The notes beneath the pieces were generated by a model. That model was not told the origin of the DNA, made no database searches, and saw only the letters and a list, made by a program, of their open reading frames with translations. Below, piece by piece: positions 1 to 8,672 of a stretch of 48,767 bases of DNA. How positions within the stretch are numbered: position 1 is the first letter of the stretch; every line of letters begins with the position of its first letter. Source of the stretch: an uncultured Eubacteriales bacterium (GTDB taxonomy: Bacteria > Bacillota > Clostridia > Oscillospirales > Acutalibacteraceae); assembly GCA_900317025.1 (NCBI GenBank), contig ONFG01000008.1, positions 24,965 to 73,731 on the forward strand, in the 5' to 3' direction. Made by a program: the position numbers and the translations under genes.

Positions 1-1048
1 CTACAGCCTTCGCGGTCACGGCGGCTGCCTGCTTCTTCGCAGCGCGGCTTATTGCCGGTCTTGCGACGACCTCATCGGGCGCGTCCTCCTTCGGCAGCAT
101 ACTGTCGATGTAGGCGGAGAAATCGAAGAGCGAAAGCTGATCGGCTCCAGCCTTCGCCGGCTCCGGCTGCTCACTTACGCCCAGATATTCCGACAAAACG
201 TCGCCGGCAGAAGTAACAGGCTTTGCGCCGTCTTTTATCAGCGCGTTCGTCCCGATCGAGCCGGGGTTCGACACATCGCCCGGAACCGCGAAGACATCGC
301 GCCCCTGTTCAAGAGCCGCATCGACCGTTATCAGCGAACCGCTGCGCTGCCCCGCTTCGATAACGAGAACGCCTTTTGAAAGGCCACTGATGATCCTGTT
401 GCGCTGCGGGAACGTAAGTCTGGACGGGCGATAGTCCGGCGGATACTCCGAGATCACCGCGCCCCTGCGCGCGATCGTTTCCTTTAAATAATCGTACTCC
501 TTCATGTAGCCGCACTCGTGACCGCAGCCAAGGACACAGACCGTCTCTCCGCCGCCGTGAAGCGCGCCGAGATGAGCCTGTGTATCTATTCCGCGGGCGC
601 CTCCGCTCACGACGCAGACGTCCTGCTTTGCGAACTCAGACGCGATCCTGTAGGCAGTCTCCCTGCCCTTCGTACTTGCCGACCTCGTCCCCACGATGGC
701 TATCGAAAACTCTGCCGAAAGCGCCTCGGGGCTGCCCTTTACAAACAGCACCGCCGGCGGCGCGGAAATGGCTCTCAGGCGCTCAGGGTACTGCTCGTCG
801 CCGTAAGAGACGATATCTATGCCGCTTTCTCTGCACCTTTTGATGATCGCCGCGGCGTTATCGAGCAAGTTATCTTCCAAACGCGCCCTGAAGACTTCGC
901 CAAAGCCCTTGACGCAAAGCTTCTCTTCAAGCGGCGCGCGGTAAAAGTCCTCCGCGAAGGTGTAGCGCTCGGCGATCCTCGCAAGCTTGTGCGAGGCGTA
1001 GCCGATCGCCTGTTGTATCCAAAGCCAGTATATCGTCTGATTGTTCAC
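1..1048 (-). CDS. dprA: DNA processing protein DprA (C-terminus cut by window edge)
   Basis: DprA/Smf binds single-stranded DNA and loads RecA during natural transformation; many non-competent Clostridia also keep it. I translated the minus strand from a GTG at 1048 and found 349 codons open to the window edge. The Rossmann-type core is plain: IVGTRSAS, then SGGARGIDTQAH (the SGxARGID signature of DprA), LGCGHECGY, FPQRNRIISGLS, and VIEAGQRSGSLITVDAALEQGR followed by VPGDV. The first ~90 residues resemble the helical N-terminal region of the family. The GTG start is preceded by GAGGTG at 10 bases, and an in-frame stop lies just upstream. The gene begins 39 bases after the upstream methyltransferase stop, so the two are probably cotranscribed. 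The visible C-terminus is rich in Ala and Lys and its true end lies outside the window. Confidence 0.93.
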   Translation of the reverse strand, partial: MNNQTIYWLWIQQAIGYASHKLARIAERYTFAEDFYRAPLEEKLCVKGFGEVFRARLEDNLLDNAAAIIKRCRESGIDIVSYGDEQYPERLRAISAPPAVLFVKGSPEALSAEFSIAIVGTRSASTKGRETAYRIASEFAKQDVCVVSGGARGIDTQAHLGALHGGGETVCVLGCGHECGYMKEYDYLKETIARRGAVISEYPPDYRPSRLTFPQRNRIISGLSKGVLVIEAGQRSGSLITVDAALEQGRDVFAVPGDVSNPGSIGTNALIKDGAKPVTSAGDVLSEYLGVSEQPEPAKAGADQLSLFDFSAYIDSMLPKEDAPDEVVARPAISRAAKKQAAAVTAKAV

Positions 1049-1087
1049 AGCTTCGCTTCACCTCACAACGCCGCAGGACACGTTTGT

Positions 1088-1864
1088 TTACCTGAACATC
1101 TCCCAAAGCAGGATAGAAGCCGCTGCCGCCGCGTTGAGCGATTCGGCTCTGCCCCTCATCGGGATCATTACCTTTTTTGTACAAGCCGAGACAGCCTCGT
1201 CCGACAGCCCGCTGCCCTCGTTGCCGATGAGCATGACGCCGCCGTCAAAGTGAACCTTTGTAATATCCTCGGCATCTCTGGGGGTTGAGGCGAACGTCTC
1301 CACGCCGTCTGATGACAGTCGGGAGATATAGCCCGGAAGATCGTCGGTCTCTTCCGACGGAATTCTGAAAACGGCTCCCATGCTGCCGCGGACCACCTTC
1401 GGCGACCACACGTCGCAGCAGTCCGACGAGAGTATCACGCCGTCGACGCCGAGCGCTTCGGCAGTACGGAGGATAGTCCCGAGGTTTGACGGGTCCTGTA
1501 TCCGTTCACAGGCGAGATAATTGCCTCTTCTATTTATTCTATACGGAAATTTCTGTTTGTCAAGCATATTGAAGACGCAGAAAAAGCCCTGCGGCGATTT
1601 TGTATCGCTTATCTTTGAGAACACGTCGTTTGACACCTCGAAAAGCTTTTTCGACGCCGCCGCAATCTCCCCAAAATCGTCGGGGTATTTCTCCGCCGAC
1701 GAGGGCGTATAGAGGAACACCTCGGGCGAAAAACCCGACCTCACGCCGTCGCGGCAGATGCGAACGCCCTCGGCTGTAAAAAAACCGCGCTCCCTGCGGA
1801 AAGAGGCGCTCTTGACCAGCTTTGCCGCCTGCTTGACCGTTTCGTTGTCCTTGCTCGTTATCAT
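1088..1864 (-). CDS. SpoU/TrmH-family RNA 2'-O-ribose methyltransferase
   Basis: The 258-residue protein has the three SpoU (SPOUT) motifs that build the knotted SAM-binding fold: QDPSNLGTILRTA near residue 145, MLIGNEGSGLSDE near 210, and IPMRGRAESLNAAAAASILL at the C-terminus. The N-terminal ~110 residues resemble the substrate-recognition domain seen in the 23S rRNA and tRNA methyltransferases of this family (including KLVKS and GFFTAEGVR). The family transfers a methyl group from SAM to a ribose 2'-OH. The exact target cannot be read from the sequence; 23S rRNA is the most common target for proteins of this layout. It lies 3 bases after the small membrane protein gene and 39 before dprA, which suggests one operon. 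Confidence 0.9.
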   Translation of the reverse strand: MITSKDNETVKQAAKLVKSASFRRERGFFTAEGVRICRDGVRSGFSPEVFLYTPSSAEKYPDDFGEIAAASKKLFEVSNDVFSKISDTKSPQGFFCVFNMLDKQKFPYRINRRGNYLACERIQDPSNLGTILRTAEALGVDGVILSSDCCDVWSPKVVRGSMGAVFRIPSEETDDLPGYISRLSSDGVETFASTPRDAEDITKVHFDGGVMLIGNEGSGLSDEAVSACTKKVMIPMRGRAESLNAAAAASILLWEMFR

Positions 1865-1867
1865 GAG

Positions 1868-2473
1868 TTATTCATCCTCGATCTCGGCGACCTCGAGCTT
1901 CACGCCCTCTTCGCCGCTTTCTCTCAGCACGAAGCCCTCGAAAGCGTAAGCGCCGCCGGGCTTTTTAATGACGGTAACGTCCGTTTTGCCGAGAACGTTT
2001 GATATATCGTTAAGATACCGCCCGCTCTTGACTGAGGCAGCATCTCCGTTTTCGTCTTTATAGTTTATTACAAAATTCCACGAGATCTCTTCAAAGCTCT
2101 CGTTTGCATACTTCACCTTTTTTGTGTGCTTCTCCGCGGACACGACCGCGCCCTTGAAGCGCTCGGCGCTTTTCAGAAGCCTTTCGCTTTCAAGCGCGAA
2201 CTCGCGGCGCTTTTTCCTGTCGACGAGCGACAAGACAAACGTCAGCACCCCGAACGCGAGAACAGCCGCGATCGAGAGCCACAAGCTCTGCTTTGCCTCT
2301 CTGCCCGATACGAGCGAAAGTATCGCCGCCATCGCCGCCACAACTGCCGCCAGCACGCCCATGCAGCCCACTGCTATCAGCACCCGCAGGACGGGAGCGT
2401 ACTCCTCCTGCTCAGGTTCGCCGCTTATGAGCTGCGCTTCTTCGGTTTCGATTAAAGATTCTTCTCTTTTCAT
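1868..2473 (-). CDS. Small membrane protein with two TM helices, unknown function
   Basis: I do not recognise this 201-residue protein. It begins with an acidic cytosolic stretch (Glu-rich, residues 1-25), followed by two hydrophobic segments at about 29-54 and 63-84. A basic DRKKRR motif follows the second helix, which by the positive-inside rule puts the C-terminal domain in the cytosol. The soluble C-terminal ~110 residues have alternating charged and hydrophobic residues that look like a mixed alpha/beta domain (EISWNFVINYKDENGD, TDVTVIKKPGGAYAFEGFVLRE). The stop lies 3 bases before the methyltransferase start, so the two are very likely cotranscribed. An intrinsic terminator-like hairpin separates it from rplT upstream. 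Confidence 0.75.
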   Translation of the reverse strand: MKREESLIETEEAQLISGEPEQEEYAPVLRVLIAVGCMGVLAAVVAAMAAILSLVSGREAKQSLWLSIAAVLAFGVLTFVLSLVDRKKRREFALESERLLKSAERFKGAVVSAEKHTKKVKYANESFEEISWNFVINYKDENGDAASVKSGRYLNDISNVLGKTDVTVIKKPGGAYAFEGFVLRESGEEGVKLEVAEIEDE

Positions 2474-2494
2474 ACTTCTTTTATTCTTTCATCT

Positions 2495-2528
2495 GAAAAC
2501 AGCACCCAAGGAGCATTGCCTCAGGTGC
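2495..2528 (-). terminator. Probable terminator after rplT
   Basis: On the minus strand an AGCACC / GGTGCT stem with an inner GAG / CTC pairing is followed by GTTTTC. It lies about 20 bases past the rplT stop codon. The U-tract is short, so termination may be partial. Confidence 0.5.
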
Positions 2529-2547
2529 TGAAACATTCAGGTATTGA

Positions 2548-2904
2548 TTACTGAAGAGCCTTCTTAGCCTGCTCTACGAGCATTGTGAAGCCCTTGGGAT
2601 CGGAGATAGCGATCTCGGAGAGCATCTTGCGGTTAAGATCAACGCCGGCCTTTTTAAGACCATTCATGAATGTAGAGTAGTTTGTGCCGTTGAGCTTGCA
2701 AGCCGCATTGATACGAGCGATCCAAAGTCTTCTGAAATCTCTCTTTCTCTGCTTGCGGCCGATATAAGCGTAGTTGCCCGACTTATTGACAGCCTGCTTA
2801 GCCATCTTGAAATGCTTGCTCTTGGAACCCCAGTAGCCCTTAGCAAGCTTTAAAACCTTTTTTCTTCTCTTGCGAGTCATCATCGCACCCTTAACACGTG
2901 CCAT
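2548..2904 (-). CDS. rplT: 50S ribosomal protein L20
   Basis: The 118-residue protein is highly basic and starts [16 protein letters not shown], with [15 protein letters not shown] and [15 protein letters not shown], all hallmarks of L20. L20 is an early 23S rRNA binding protein needed for 50S assembly. In Bacillus and E. coli it is also the autogenous repressor of its own operon through the infC or rpmI leader. It is the last gene of infC-rpmI-rplT, 58 bases after rpmI, followed by a terminator-like hairpin. Length matches the family. Confidence 0.98.
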   Translation of the reverse strand: MARVKGAMMTRKRRKKVLKLAKGYWGSKSKHFKMAKQAVNKSGNYAYIGRKQRKRDFRRLWIARINAACKLNGTNYSTFMNGLKKAGVDLNRKMLSEIAISDPKGFTMLVEQAKKALQ

Positions 2905-2962
2905 TTATCTTACCTCCATAATATGGTTTCTGCTGTTTTTAAAAGTCTTCTATAGCAAAGAA

Positions 2963-3160
2963 TTACTTATAAGGAATAAGTCTCTTTACCTGTGCAACGT
3001 TTGTCTTGTCTGCAACCGTTGTCTTTCTCAGTCCTCTTTTACGCTTTGTGGTCTTCTTGTTGAGGATATGACTTTTATTTGCGTGCGCACGGATGACCTT
3101 ACCGTTCTTAGAAAGCTTGAAACGCTTCTTTGCACCACTGTGTGTCTTGATCTTTGGCAT
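2963..3160 (-). CDS. rpmI: 50S ribosomal protein L35
   Basis: The 65-residue protein starting [15 protein letters not shown] is a typical L35: small, very basic, with [17 protein letters not shown] in the middle. I chose the ATG at 3160 because a strong AAGGAGG lies 8 bases upstream and the family always starts MPK(M/I)KTH; the reading frame stays open further upstream but that extension is not part of the protein. It sits 19 bases after the infC stop and 58 bases before rplT, the order conserved in most bacteria. Confidence 0.98.
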   Translation of the reverse strand: MPKIKTHSGAKKRFKLSKNGKVIRAHANKSHILNKKTTKRKRGLRKTTVADKTNVAQVKRLIPYK

Positions 3161-3179
3161 AATATTTTCCTCCTTGGTA

Positions 3180-3698
3180 TCACTTTGTCGGCTTGGGAGC
3201 AAGGAACATCAGCATACTTCTTCCTTCGAGCTTGGGCTGCTTCTCAACGACTGCGACCTCTGCGCAAGCGTCGGCGAATCTCTTCATGATCTCCGTGCCG
3301 AGCTCGGGATGCCCCATCTCTCTGCCTCTGAAACGAATCGAAACCTTGACCTTGTCGCCCTTAGAGATGAACTTGAGGGCGTGGTTGAGCTTCGTGTTGA
3401 AATCGTGAGTGTCAATATTGAGCGAAAGTCTGACCTCTTTGATGTCAACGACCTTCTGATTCTTGCGTCTCTCCTTCTCACGTCTCGCCTGCTCAAAGCG
3501 ATACTTGCCGTAGTCCATGATCTTACAGACCGGCGGCTTCGCCTGAGGCGAGATCATAACCAGATCGAGATTTTTCTCTTCCGCAAGAGCAAGAGCCTGC
3601 TGTGAAGACAGAATACCCAACTGAGAGCCGTCGGAATCGATCACTCTCAGCTCTTTTCCTCGAATTTCCTCGTTGATGTAAAGTTCCTTCTTGCTAAT
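3180..3698 (-). CDS. infC: Translation initiation factor IF-3, AUU start codon
   Basis: IF3 binds the 30S subunit, prevents premature 50S joining and proofreads start codon and initiator tRNA. The sequence matches B. subtilis IF3 closely: [18 protein letters not shown], then [18 protein letters not shown], then the C-terminal domain [32 protein letters not shown] and [14 protein letters not shown] place the start at ATT (3698-3696), because GGAGGTG sits 6 bases upstream of it and the product ([11 protein letters not shown]) then has the family length of 172 residues. The in-frame GTG three codons upstream lies inside that ribosome binding site and has none of its own. IF3 rejects AUU starts, so this codon is the classic device by which IF3 represses its own synthesis. 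First gene of infC-rpmI-rplT. Confidence 0.96.
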   Translation of the reverse strand: MSKKELYINEEIRGKELRVIDSDGSQLGILSSQQALALAEEKNLDLVMISPQAKPPVCKIMDYGKYRFEQARREKERRKNQKVVDIKEVRLSLNIDTHDFNTKLNHALKFISKGDKVKVSIRFRGREMGHPELGTEIMKRFADACAEVAVVEKQPKLEGRSMLMFLAPKPTK

Positions 3699-3728
3699 GT
3701 TAAGCACCTCCGTAACCGAAATATCAAT

Positions 3729-3756
3729 AAAAAAGGCAGACGATAAACTCGCCTGC
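3729..3756 (-). terminator. Leader terminator (attenuator) upstream of infC
   Basis: On the minus strand the 8-base stem GCAGGCGA / TCGTCTGC (one G-U pair), with loop GTTTA, is followed by six T residues. It lies between the infC promoter and the infC ribosome binding site, 30 bases before the AUU start, so it can only act on the operon's own leader. In B. subtilis the same operon is controlled by L20 binding to a leader that terminates transcription; the arrangement here fits that scheme. The L20 binding structure itself I cannot assign. Confidence 0.8.
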
Positions 3757-3885
3757 TTCAACACCGCAAAACACAGCCGTACTGCCATTATATTACAGGC
3801 TCAGCCGCATTATGATAAGTATTGACCCGTGCAGACGACACCCCACAGGTGAAAGCGTAAACCGCCTTGCTTTATTGCTTTTGTG

Positions 3886-3914
3886 ATTATAACACACTTC
3901 GCGGCGCTTGTCAA
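3886..3914 (-). promoter_or_regulatory. SigA-type promoter of infC-rpmI-rplT
   Basis: Minus strand TTGACA (3914-3909), 17-base spacer, TATAAT (3891-3886): a full match to consensus. Predicted start near 3879 gives a leader of about 180 nt that contains the attenuator. Confidence 0.88.
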
Positions 3915-3940
3915 CACCAAAATCAAAAAAACATGGTCTT

Positions 3941-3977
3941 TTTATAAACAACGGCCGCCGAAAGCTTTCGGCAGCCG
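3941..3977 (-). terminator. Terminator of the amino-acid ABC operon
   Basis: A 13-base stem (CGGCTGCCGAAAG / CTTTCGGCGGCCG, one T-G pair) begins 14 bases past the stop codon of the ATPase gene and is followed by TTGTTTATAAAAAG. Confidence 0.65.
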
Positions 3978-3990
3978 ATAGTGTTTGATC

Positions 3991-4929
3991 TTACGAAAGC
4001 ACGCTTGCGAGAAACTGCTTCGCCTTTTCTGTCTTCGGGTTTGAGAATATTTCCTCGGGACTGCCTGTTTCTAGGATCTTGCCGTCCGCCATGAACACGA
4101 CCCTGTCGGCCACCTCTTTGGCAAAGCCCATCTCGTGGGTAACAACCGCCATCGTCATACCTTCCTTTGCAAGGCTCTTCATAACGTCGAGCACCTCGCC
4201 GACCATCTCGGGGTCGAGAGCGGAGGTTGGCTCGTCAAATAACATAACATCAGGCTCCATGCAGAGTGCACGCACGATCGCTATGCGCTGCTTCTGGCCG
4301 CCCGAAAGCTGCGAGGGGTACGACTGCGCCCTGTCGTCAAGACCTACGCGTCTAAGCAGCTCGTGCGCCTTTTCCTCCGCCTCTTCCCTACTCTTTTTGA
4401 GCAGCTTCATCGGGGCGATCGTAACGTTTTTCATGATCGTCATGTGTGGGAAGAGGTTGAAGTGTTGGAACACCATGCCCATTTTCTGGCGGTGGACGTT
4501 GATATCGACGTGCTTGTCGAGCATATTTACGCCCTCAAAGATTATCTCGCCGCTGGTCGGCATTTCGAGCAGGTTGAGCGAGCGCAGGAACGTCGATTTG
4601 CCCGAACCGGAAGGCCCGATGATAACGACCACCTCGCCCTTTTCGATGTTCATGCTCACGCCGTCGAGCGCGTGGAGGTCGCCGTAATGCTTCTCAAGAT
4701 TGCGCACCATGATGAGGCTCTCGCTCATCTCGCCGCCCTCGGCTTCGATTGTTTCCTCGGGCTTCAAAAGTTCCTCGAGTATCTCCTTCTTCTCCGGCTC
4801 GGGCTGCTTTTCCTTCAAAGGCTTCTCGGCGGGCTTTTTCGCAGCCGTTTCCGCTTTTTCAAGCTCCGGCTTCTTTTCTTCCGCCGCCTTTTCGGCAGCG
4901 GGCTTTGACTTTTTCTTCTTAGTGCTCAC
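3991..4929 (-). CDS. Polar amino acid ABC transporter ATPase, GlnQ-like, with charged N-terminal extension
   Basis: This is the ATP-hydrolysing subunit of a PAAT-family importer. Residues ~70-312 form a normal ABC domain: GPSGSGKST (Walker A), [15 protein letters not shown] (signature), [17 protein letters not shown] (Walker B and D-loop) and [15 protein letters not shown] (H-loop). The unusual part is residues 1-68, an extension of almost only Lys, Glu, Ala and Pro ahead of [16 protein letters not shown], where GlnQ proteins normally begin. An internal start at that Met is possible, but I see no better ribosome binding site there, and the longer form overlaps the permease gene by 11 bases, which suits translational coupling. 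Partners are the permease just upstream and the binding protein at 5778-6626. Glutamine, cystine or another polar amino acid is the likely substrate; which one cannot be told. Confidence 0.93.
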   Translation of the reverse strand: MSTKKKKSKPAAEKAAEEKKPELEKAETAAKKPAEKPLKEKQPEPEKKEILEELLKPEETIEAEGGEMSESLIMVRNLEKHYGDLHALDGVSMNIEKGEVVVIIGPSGSGKSTFLRSLNLLEMPTSGEIIFEGVNMLDKHVDINVHRQKMGMVFQHFNLFPHMTIMKNVTIAPMKLLKKSREEAEEKAHELLRRVGLDDRAQSYPSQLSGGQKQRIAIVRALCMEPDVMLFDEPTSALDPEMVGEVLDVMKSLAKEGMTMAVVTHEMGFAKEVADRVVFMADGKILETGSPEEIFSNPKTEKAKQFLASVLS

Positions 4930-5644
4930 TGCTTCTCAGCCTCCTTTCAAGGATAGATACGAGCTTAGTAAGTATCAGCACGATCACAAGGTAGATAAGC
5001 GCTACGGCGATGAGCGGCAGGAACGCGTCGAACGTTCTTCCTCTGATGATATCGCCGCCCTTTGTGAGATCCTGCAATGCAACGTAACCGGAAACGGACG
5101 TCTCCTTCAGCAGCACGATAAACTCGTTGCAGAGCGCCGGCAGGATATTCTTGAATGCCTGCGGAAGGATTATGTACCACATTGTCTGCGGGTAATTGAA
5201 GCCGAGCGAGCGCCCCGCTTCAAACTGACCGTTGTCTATCGACATGATGCCCGCTCTGACGATCTCTGCGACGTATGCGCCGGAGTTGATGCCGAACGCG
5301 CAGATCGCCACAAGCACCTCGTTTACGCCGAGCGGCGCAAGGATAACGAAGTATGTAATAAGAAGCTGAACGACTACCGGCGTTCCTCTGATAACCGTAA
5401 GGTACAGCTTTGCCAGCACGTTCAGAAAACGCAGCTTGCCGGTCTTGTCGTGGGTAGCTCTGACGGCAGCGACAAGAAACCCGAGCAGCACGCCGATCAC
5501 AAGCGCGCCCGCCGTGATCTTTAGCGTAACGCCGAGACCGTTCCAAAGGAACTTCCAGCGGTTGTCGGTGATGAAGTCGTTGATAAAGCGTGCCTGCAGA
5601 TCCGCAAACCATTCCGAAAAAGTCTTTGCGGCATAAATTGTCAT
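4919..5644 (-). CDS. Polar amino acid ABC transporter permease, HisM/GlnP family
   Basis: The 241-residue integral membrane protein has about five hydrophobic segments. It also has the family signatures [13 protein letters not shown] and the cytosolic EAA loop ([20 protein letters not shown]), which docks on the ATPase. Length and pattern match the His/Glu/Gln permease family (PAAT). It overlaps the ATPase gene by 11 bases and follows the binding-protein gene after 133 bases containing a terminator-like hairpin. The inferred role is a homodimeric inner-membrane channel for a polar amino acid. Confidence 0.94.
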   Translation of the reverse strand: MTIYAAKTFSEWFADLQARFINDFITDNRWKFLWNGLGVTLKITAGALVIGVLLGFLVAAVRATHDKTGKLRFLNVLAKLYLTVIRGTPVVVQLLITYFVILAPLGVNEVLVAICAFGINSGAYVAEIVRAGIMSIDNGQFEAGRSLGFNYPQTMWYIILPQAFKNILPALCNEFIVLLKETSVSGYVALQDLTKGGDIIRGRTFDAFLPLIAVALIYLVIVLILTKLVSILERRLRSSEH

Positions 5645-5725
5645 CTGTATTCCCCCTCAAAAAAAGGATCTTGTTGTCGGCTTATTTTGGGTCCCCTCAA
5701 AGCCTGTCGCCATTCCTTTACATCT

Positions 5726-5754
5726 GCAAAACGGGGCTGCCACAAAGCAGCCCC
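5726..5754 (-). terminator. Hairpin between binding-protein and permease genes
   Basis: The minus strand carries a perfect GGGGCTGC / GCAGCCCC stem with a 6-base loop, followed by GTTTTGC. Placed after a solute-binding protein gene, it probably lets most transcripts stop there, giving excess binding protein over membrane subunits, a common arrangement in ABC importer operons. Confidence 0.6.
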
Positions 5755-5777
5755 TCGTTTCGCCTGTTTTGTCGGAA

Positions 5778-6626
5778 TCACTCCGCAGGAATGTACTTAT
5801 TTACGATCTCGTCGAGCGTACCGTCTGCCTTGAGCTCGCCGAGAGCCTTGTTGATCGCCTCTGTAAGAGCCGTGTTATCCTTGCTTGTAGCAACTGCATA
5901 CTGCTCGTCTGCGTAGCTTGTGTCGAGGATCTTCAAACCTTCGTTAGCAGCGACAAAAGACTTTGCAGGCTCGTTGTCGATGATAACCGCGTCAACAACG
6001 CCGGAAACGAGAGCCGCCACGGCGTCGTTGCCCTTGTTGTAGCGCTTTACAGCGTCTTCGCCGAGGTCTTTGGAAGCGTAAATATCGCCGGTCGTGTTCT
6101 CCTGAACGCCTACCTTCTTGCCCTCGAGATCTTCAACAGTTGCGATCTCGCTGTCTTCCTTTACGATAACGACCTGAACTGCCGTTGCGTAGGAATCGGA
6201 GAAGTCTACAGTCTTGAGTCTGTCTTCTGTAACTGTCATGCCTGCCATGCCCATGTCAACTGCGCCTGTCTGAACCGCGCCGATAATCGAGCCAAACTCC
6301 ATGTCCTTGATCTCAAGCTCTACGCCGAGCTTCTGAGCGATAAGCTCTGCGACCTCTGCGTCGATGCCGACGATCTTCTCGTTTTCGTAGTACTCATAGG
6401 GAGGGAACGACGCGTTGGTAGCCATCGTGAGCTTGCCTGCTGTCGCGAACTTGATATCTGCCGCGTCTGCTGCCGAAGCGCCGTCCTCTGCGGAAGCTGC
6501 GCTCTCTGCAACGCTCTCGTTCATGCTCTCTGTTTCGCTTGCCGTGTTTGCCGTGCCGCACGCTGTGAATGCCATGAGCATTGCGCCTGCGAGAAGTGCG
6601 GCGATGATCTTCTTGAAGTTTTTCAT
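5778..6626 (-). CDS. Amino-acid-binding lipoprotein of ABC importer (SBP_bac_3 family)
   Basis: The 282-residue protein starts with a lipoprotein signal peptide whose lipobox ends in AFTAC (Cys about residue 23), then a Ser/Ala/Glu linker. The mature domain is a family-3 solute-binding protein: NASFPPYEYYENEKIVGIDAEVAELIA, FGSIIGAVQTGAVDMGMAGMTVTEDR, DFSDSYATAVQVVIV and VGVQENTTGD. It would be anchored outside the membrane and deliver a polar amino acid to the permease and ATPase encoded downstream. The ribosome binding site GGAGGAAAG lies 5 bases before the ATG. The 89-base gap upstream has no recognisable promoter, so transcription may continue from the preceding ABC operon. Confidence 0.95.
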   Translation of the reverse strand: MKNFKKIIAALLAGAMLMAFTACGTANTASETESMNESVAESAASAEDGASAADAADIKFATAGKLTMATNASFPPYEYYENEKIVGIDAEVAELIAQKLGVELEIKDMEFGSIIGAVQTGAVDMGMAGMTVTEDRLKTVDFSDSYATAVQVVIVKEDSEIATVEDLEGKKVGVQENTTGDIYASKDLGEDAVKRYNKGNDAVAALVSGVVDAVIIDNEPAKSFVAANEGLKILDTSYADEQYAVATSKDNTALTEAINKALGELKADGTLDEIVNKYIPAE

Positions 6627-6715
6627 TTTTCTTTCCTCCGGTATTTTTTACACATTTTCTTTCGCTCTGTGAGCGGTCTGCCGTTGTGCAGAGTGTTTCT
6701 GCGCTTGCGGCGTTA

Positions 6716-7513
6716 TTATTTTTCAAGCAGCATTCTGTCGTTTGACAGGTTCGAGCCGCTTACCTCCTTGAACTTTGCGAGGAGCGTGTCGACGGTGAGC
6801 TTTTTCTTCTCCTCGCCGCTTATGTTGAGTATAACCTTGCCGTCGTTCATCATGATAAGGCGGTTGCCGTGTGTAATGGCGTCGTTCATGTTGTGAGTTA
6901 CCATCAGCGCCGTGAGCTTGTTCTCCGAGATGATCTTGTCGGAAAGCTCCAGCACCTTGGCCGCCGTTTTCGGGTCGAGGGCAGCGGTGTGCTCGTCGAG
7001 AAGGAGCACGCGCGGCTTTTTAAGCGTCGCCATGAGCAGCGTTATCGCCTGGCGCTGACCGCCGGAGAGCAGACCGACCTTTGCGGTCATTCTGTCTTCA
7101 AGACCGAGGTCAAACTGCTTCAGAAGTTCTCTGTACTCCTCGCGCTCGGCTTTCGTTACGCCCCACGCAAGACCTCTGTGCTTGCCGCGCCTTGCGGCGA
7201 TGGCGAGGTTCTCGTCAATGCCCATATCGGATACTGTGCCGAGCCTGGGATCCTGAAAAACTCTGCCAAGGAAGTGCGCCCTCTTGTGCTCGGGAAGTCC
7301 GGAAACGTCATGACCGTCGATGAGGATCATGCCGTTATCAACGGGCCATGTGCCTGCCACGGAGTTGAGCATCGTCGATTTGCCGGCGCCGTTTCCGCCG
7401 ATAACGGTGCAGAAGTCGCCGTCTTCAAGCTTTAAGCTGACGCCGCGAAGCGCCATCTTCTCGTTGATCGTGCCGGGGTTGAAGGTCTTATATACGTCTC
7501 TTATCTCAAGCAT
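6716..7513 (-). CDS. ABC transporter ATPase, TrpXYZ/ABC_sub_bind type
   Basis: The 265-residue ATPase has GGNGAGKST (Walker A), FQDPRLGTVSDMGIDENL (Q-loop region), LSGGQRQAITLLMA (signature) and VLLLDEHTAALDP (Walker B). In the last motif the usual DEPT is DEHT, which is typical of the ATPases that pair with TrpX-like ABC_sub_bind proteins. It overlaps the permease gene by 8 bases, and the binding protein is two genes upstream, so the three form one importer. Substrates known for this family include tryptophan and other aromatic compounds; the substrate here is not determinable from sequence. Confidence 0.93.
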   Translation of the reverse strand: MLEIRDVYKTFNPGTINEKMALRGVSLKLEDGDFCTVIGGNGAGKSTMLNSVAGTWPVDNGMILIDGHDVSGLPEHKRAHFLGRVFQDPRLGTVSDMGIDENLAIAARRGKHRGLAWGVTKAEREEYRELLKQFDLGLEDRMTAKVGLLSGGQRQAITLLMATLKKPRVLLLDEHTAALDPKTAAKVLELSDKIISENKLTALMVTHNMNDAITHGNRLIMMNDGKVILNISGEEKKKLTVDTLLAKFKEVSGSNLSNDRMLLEK

Positions 7514-8483
7514 CCTTCTTCGCCTCCACCTTCATATTTTTTGAGTTGCGCTTTGCGGCTCTCGAGAAGGAGTTTTTCGACATCTCCTTGAGGTTCGGAA
7601 CTGCAAGGAAGAGCGCGACGATAACGGCGGTAAAGAGCTTTGTGTCGTCTGTCGGCATTTTGAGCCAGAGGACGATACCCATTGCGATGTAGTAAAGGAT
7701 ACCACCGACTACGACGAACAGAAGCTTGATTATGAAGCTGCTTTTCTTGCGGAAAATAGCGTCGCCGATGACCATTCCGATGATGACTGCAGCGAGACCG
7801 ATAACGATAGCGCCTCTGCCCATGTTGACGTCGGCAAAGCCCTGATACTGAGCGAAAAGCGAGCCGGAAAGCGCGACCATGCCGTTAGAAAGCACGAGTG
7901 CGAGAACCTTGGCCGTGTTGATATTGATGCCCTGCGCCTTGCTCATGTCGGGGTTGCTGCCGGTCGCTCTGATGGTCGAGCCAAGCTCCGTACCGAAAAA
8001 CCAGTACATGAGCGCGATAACAACTACCGCGAAGCCCGCGCCGATAACGATGGCAAGCTTGATGTTGCTGGCGCTGAGGATAAGATTATAATTTCTGTAG
8101 CTTACGGGCAGGTTAGCCTTGCCCATGATATTGAGGTTCACGGAGTAGAGCGCGATCTGCGTAAGAATACCGGAGAGGATATCGGGGATACCGAGCTTCG
8201 TGTGAAGAAGACCGGTAACAAGCCCCGCGATAAGCCCTGCCGCCAGAGCAACCAGAGCCGCCAGCCACGCCGGAGCGCCGTTGATTATCATCACCGCGGT
8301 AACAGCGCCGCCCGTTGCAAACGATCCGTCGACGGTAAGGTCGGCGAAATTGAGCAGCCTGAACGTGATGAAAAGTCCGAGAGCCATAAGTCCCCATATG
8401 ATGCCCTGAGCGATGTTACCCGGGAGCTGGGAAACGAACGTCATCGGATTTAATGACGAAAAGTATGCGATCAAAGAATCCAT
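7506..8483 (-). CDS. ABC transporter permease, TrpY-like (BPD_transp_2 family)
   Basis: The 325-residue protein has about eight to nine hydrophobic segments and the branched-chain/ribose type permease pattern: GIIWGLMALGLFITFRLLNF and ADLTVDGSFATGGA near the N-terminus, HTKLGIPDILSGILTQIALY in the middle, and GSTIRATGSNPDMSKAQGI in the cytosolic coupling loop. These are characteristic of permeases encoded with ABC_sub_bind proteins. The C-terminus ends in a basic tail. It overlaps the ATPase gene by 8 bases and lies 189 bases after the binding-protein gene. Confidence 0.93.
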   Translation of the reverse strand: MDSLIAYFSSLNPMTFVSQLPGNIAQGIIWGLMALGLFITFRLLNFADLTVDGSFATGGAVTAVMIINGAPAWLAALVALAAGLIAGLVTGLLHTKLGIPDILSGILTQIALYSVNLNIMGKANLPVSYRNYNLILSASNIKLAIVIGAGFAVVVIALMYWFFGTELGSTIRATGSNPDMSKAQGININTAKVLALVLSNGMVALSGSLFAQYQGFADVNMGRGAIVIGLAAVIIGMVIGDAIFRKKSSFIIKLLFVVVGGILYYIAMGIVLWLKMPTDDTKLFTAVIVALFLAVPNLKEMSKNSFSRAAKRNSKNMKVEAKKDA

Positions 8484-8565
8484 TTAATTCACCGTTTTCT
8501 ATGTATACAAAAGCGGAAAGACCGTCTTTTGCGAAAGCTTATGTAATCGTAATAAGAAGCAAATA

Positions 8566-8593
8566 TTTGGGGTGTAAGAAATTGCACCCCAAA
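8566..8593. repeat. Inverted repeat between binding-protein and permease genes
   Basis: TTTGGGGTG and its exact complement CACCCCAAA are separated by 10 bases. Neither strand has a U-tract after it, so I call it an mRNA hairpin (possible 3'-end stabiliser or weak attenuator) rather than an intrinsic terminator. The rest of this 189-base gap shows nothing else. Confidence 0.55.
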
Positions 8594-8672
8594 CACTTCG
8601 TATTATATATTTTTTTACGACCGCCGATATACAGCTTGAAGCTGCATTACCGTGATCATAGGTATCGGCTTA

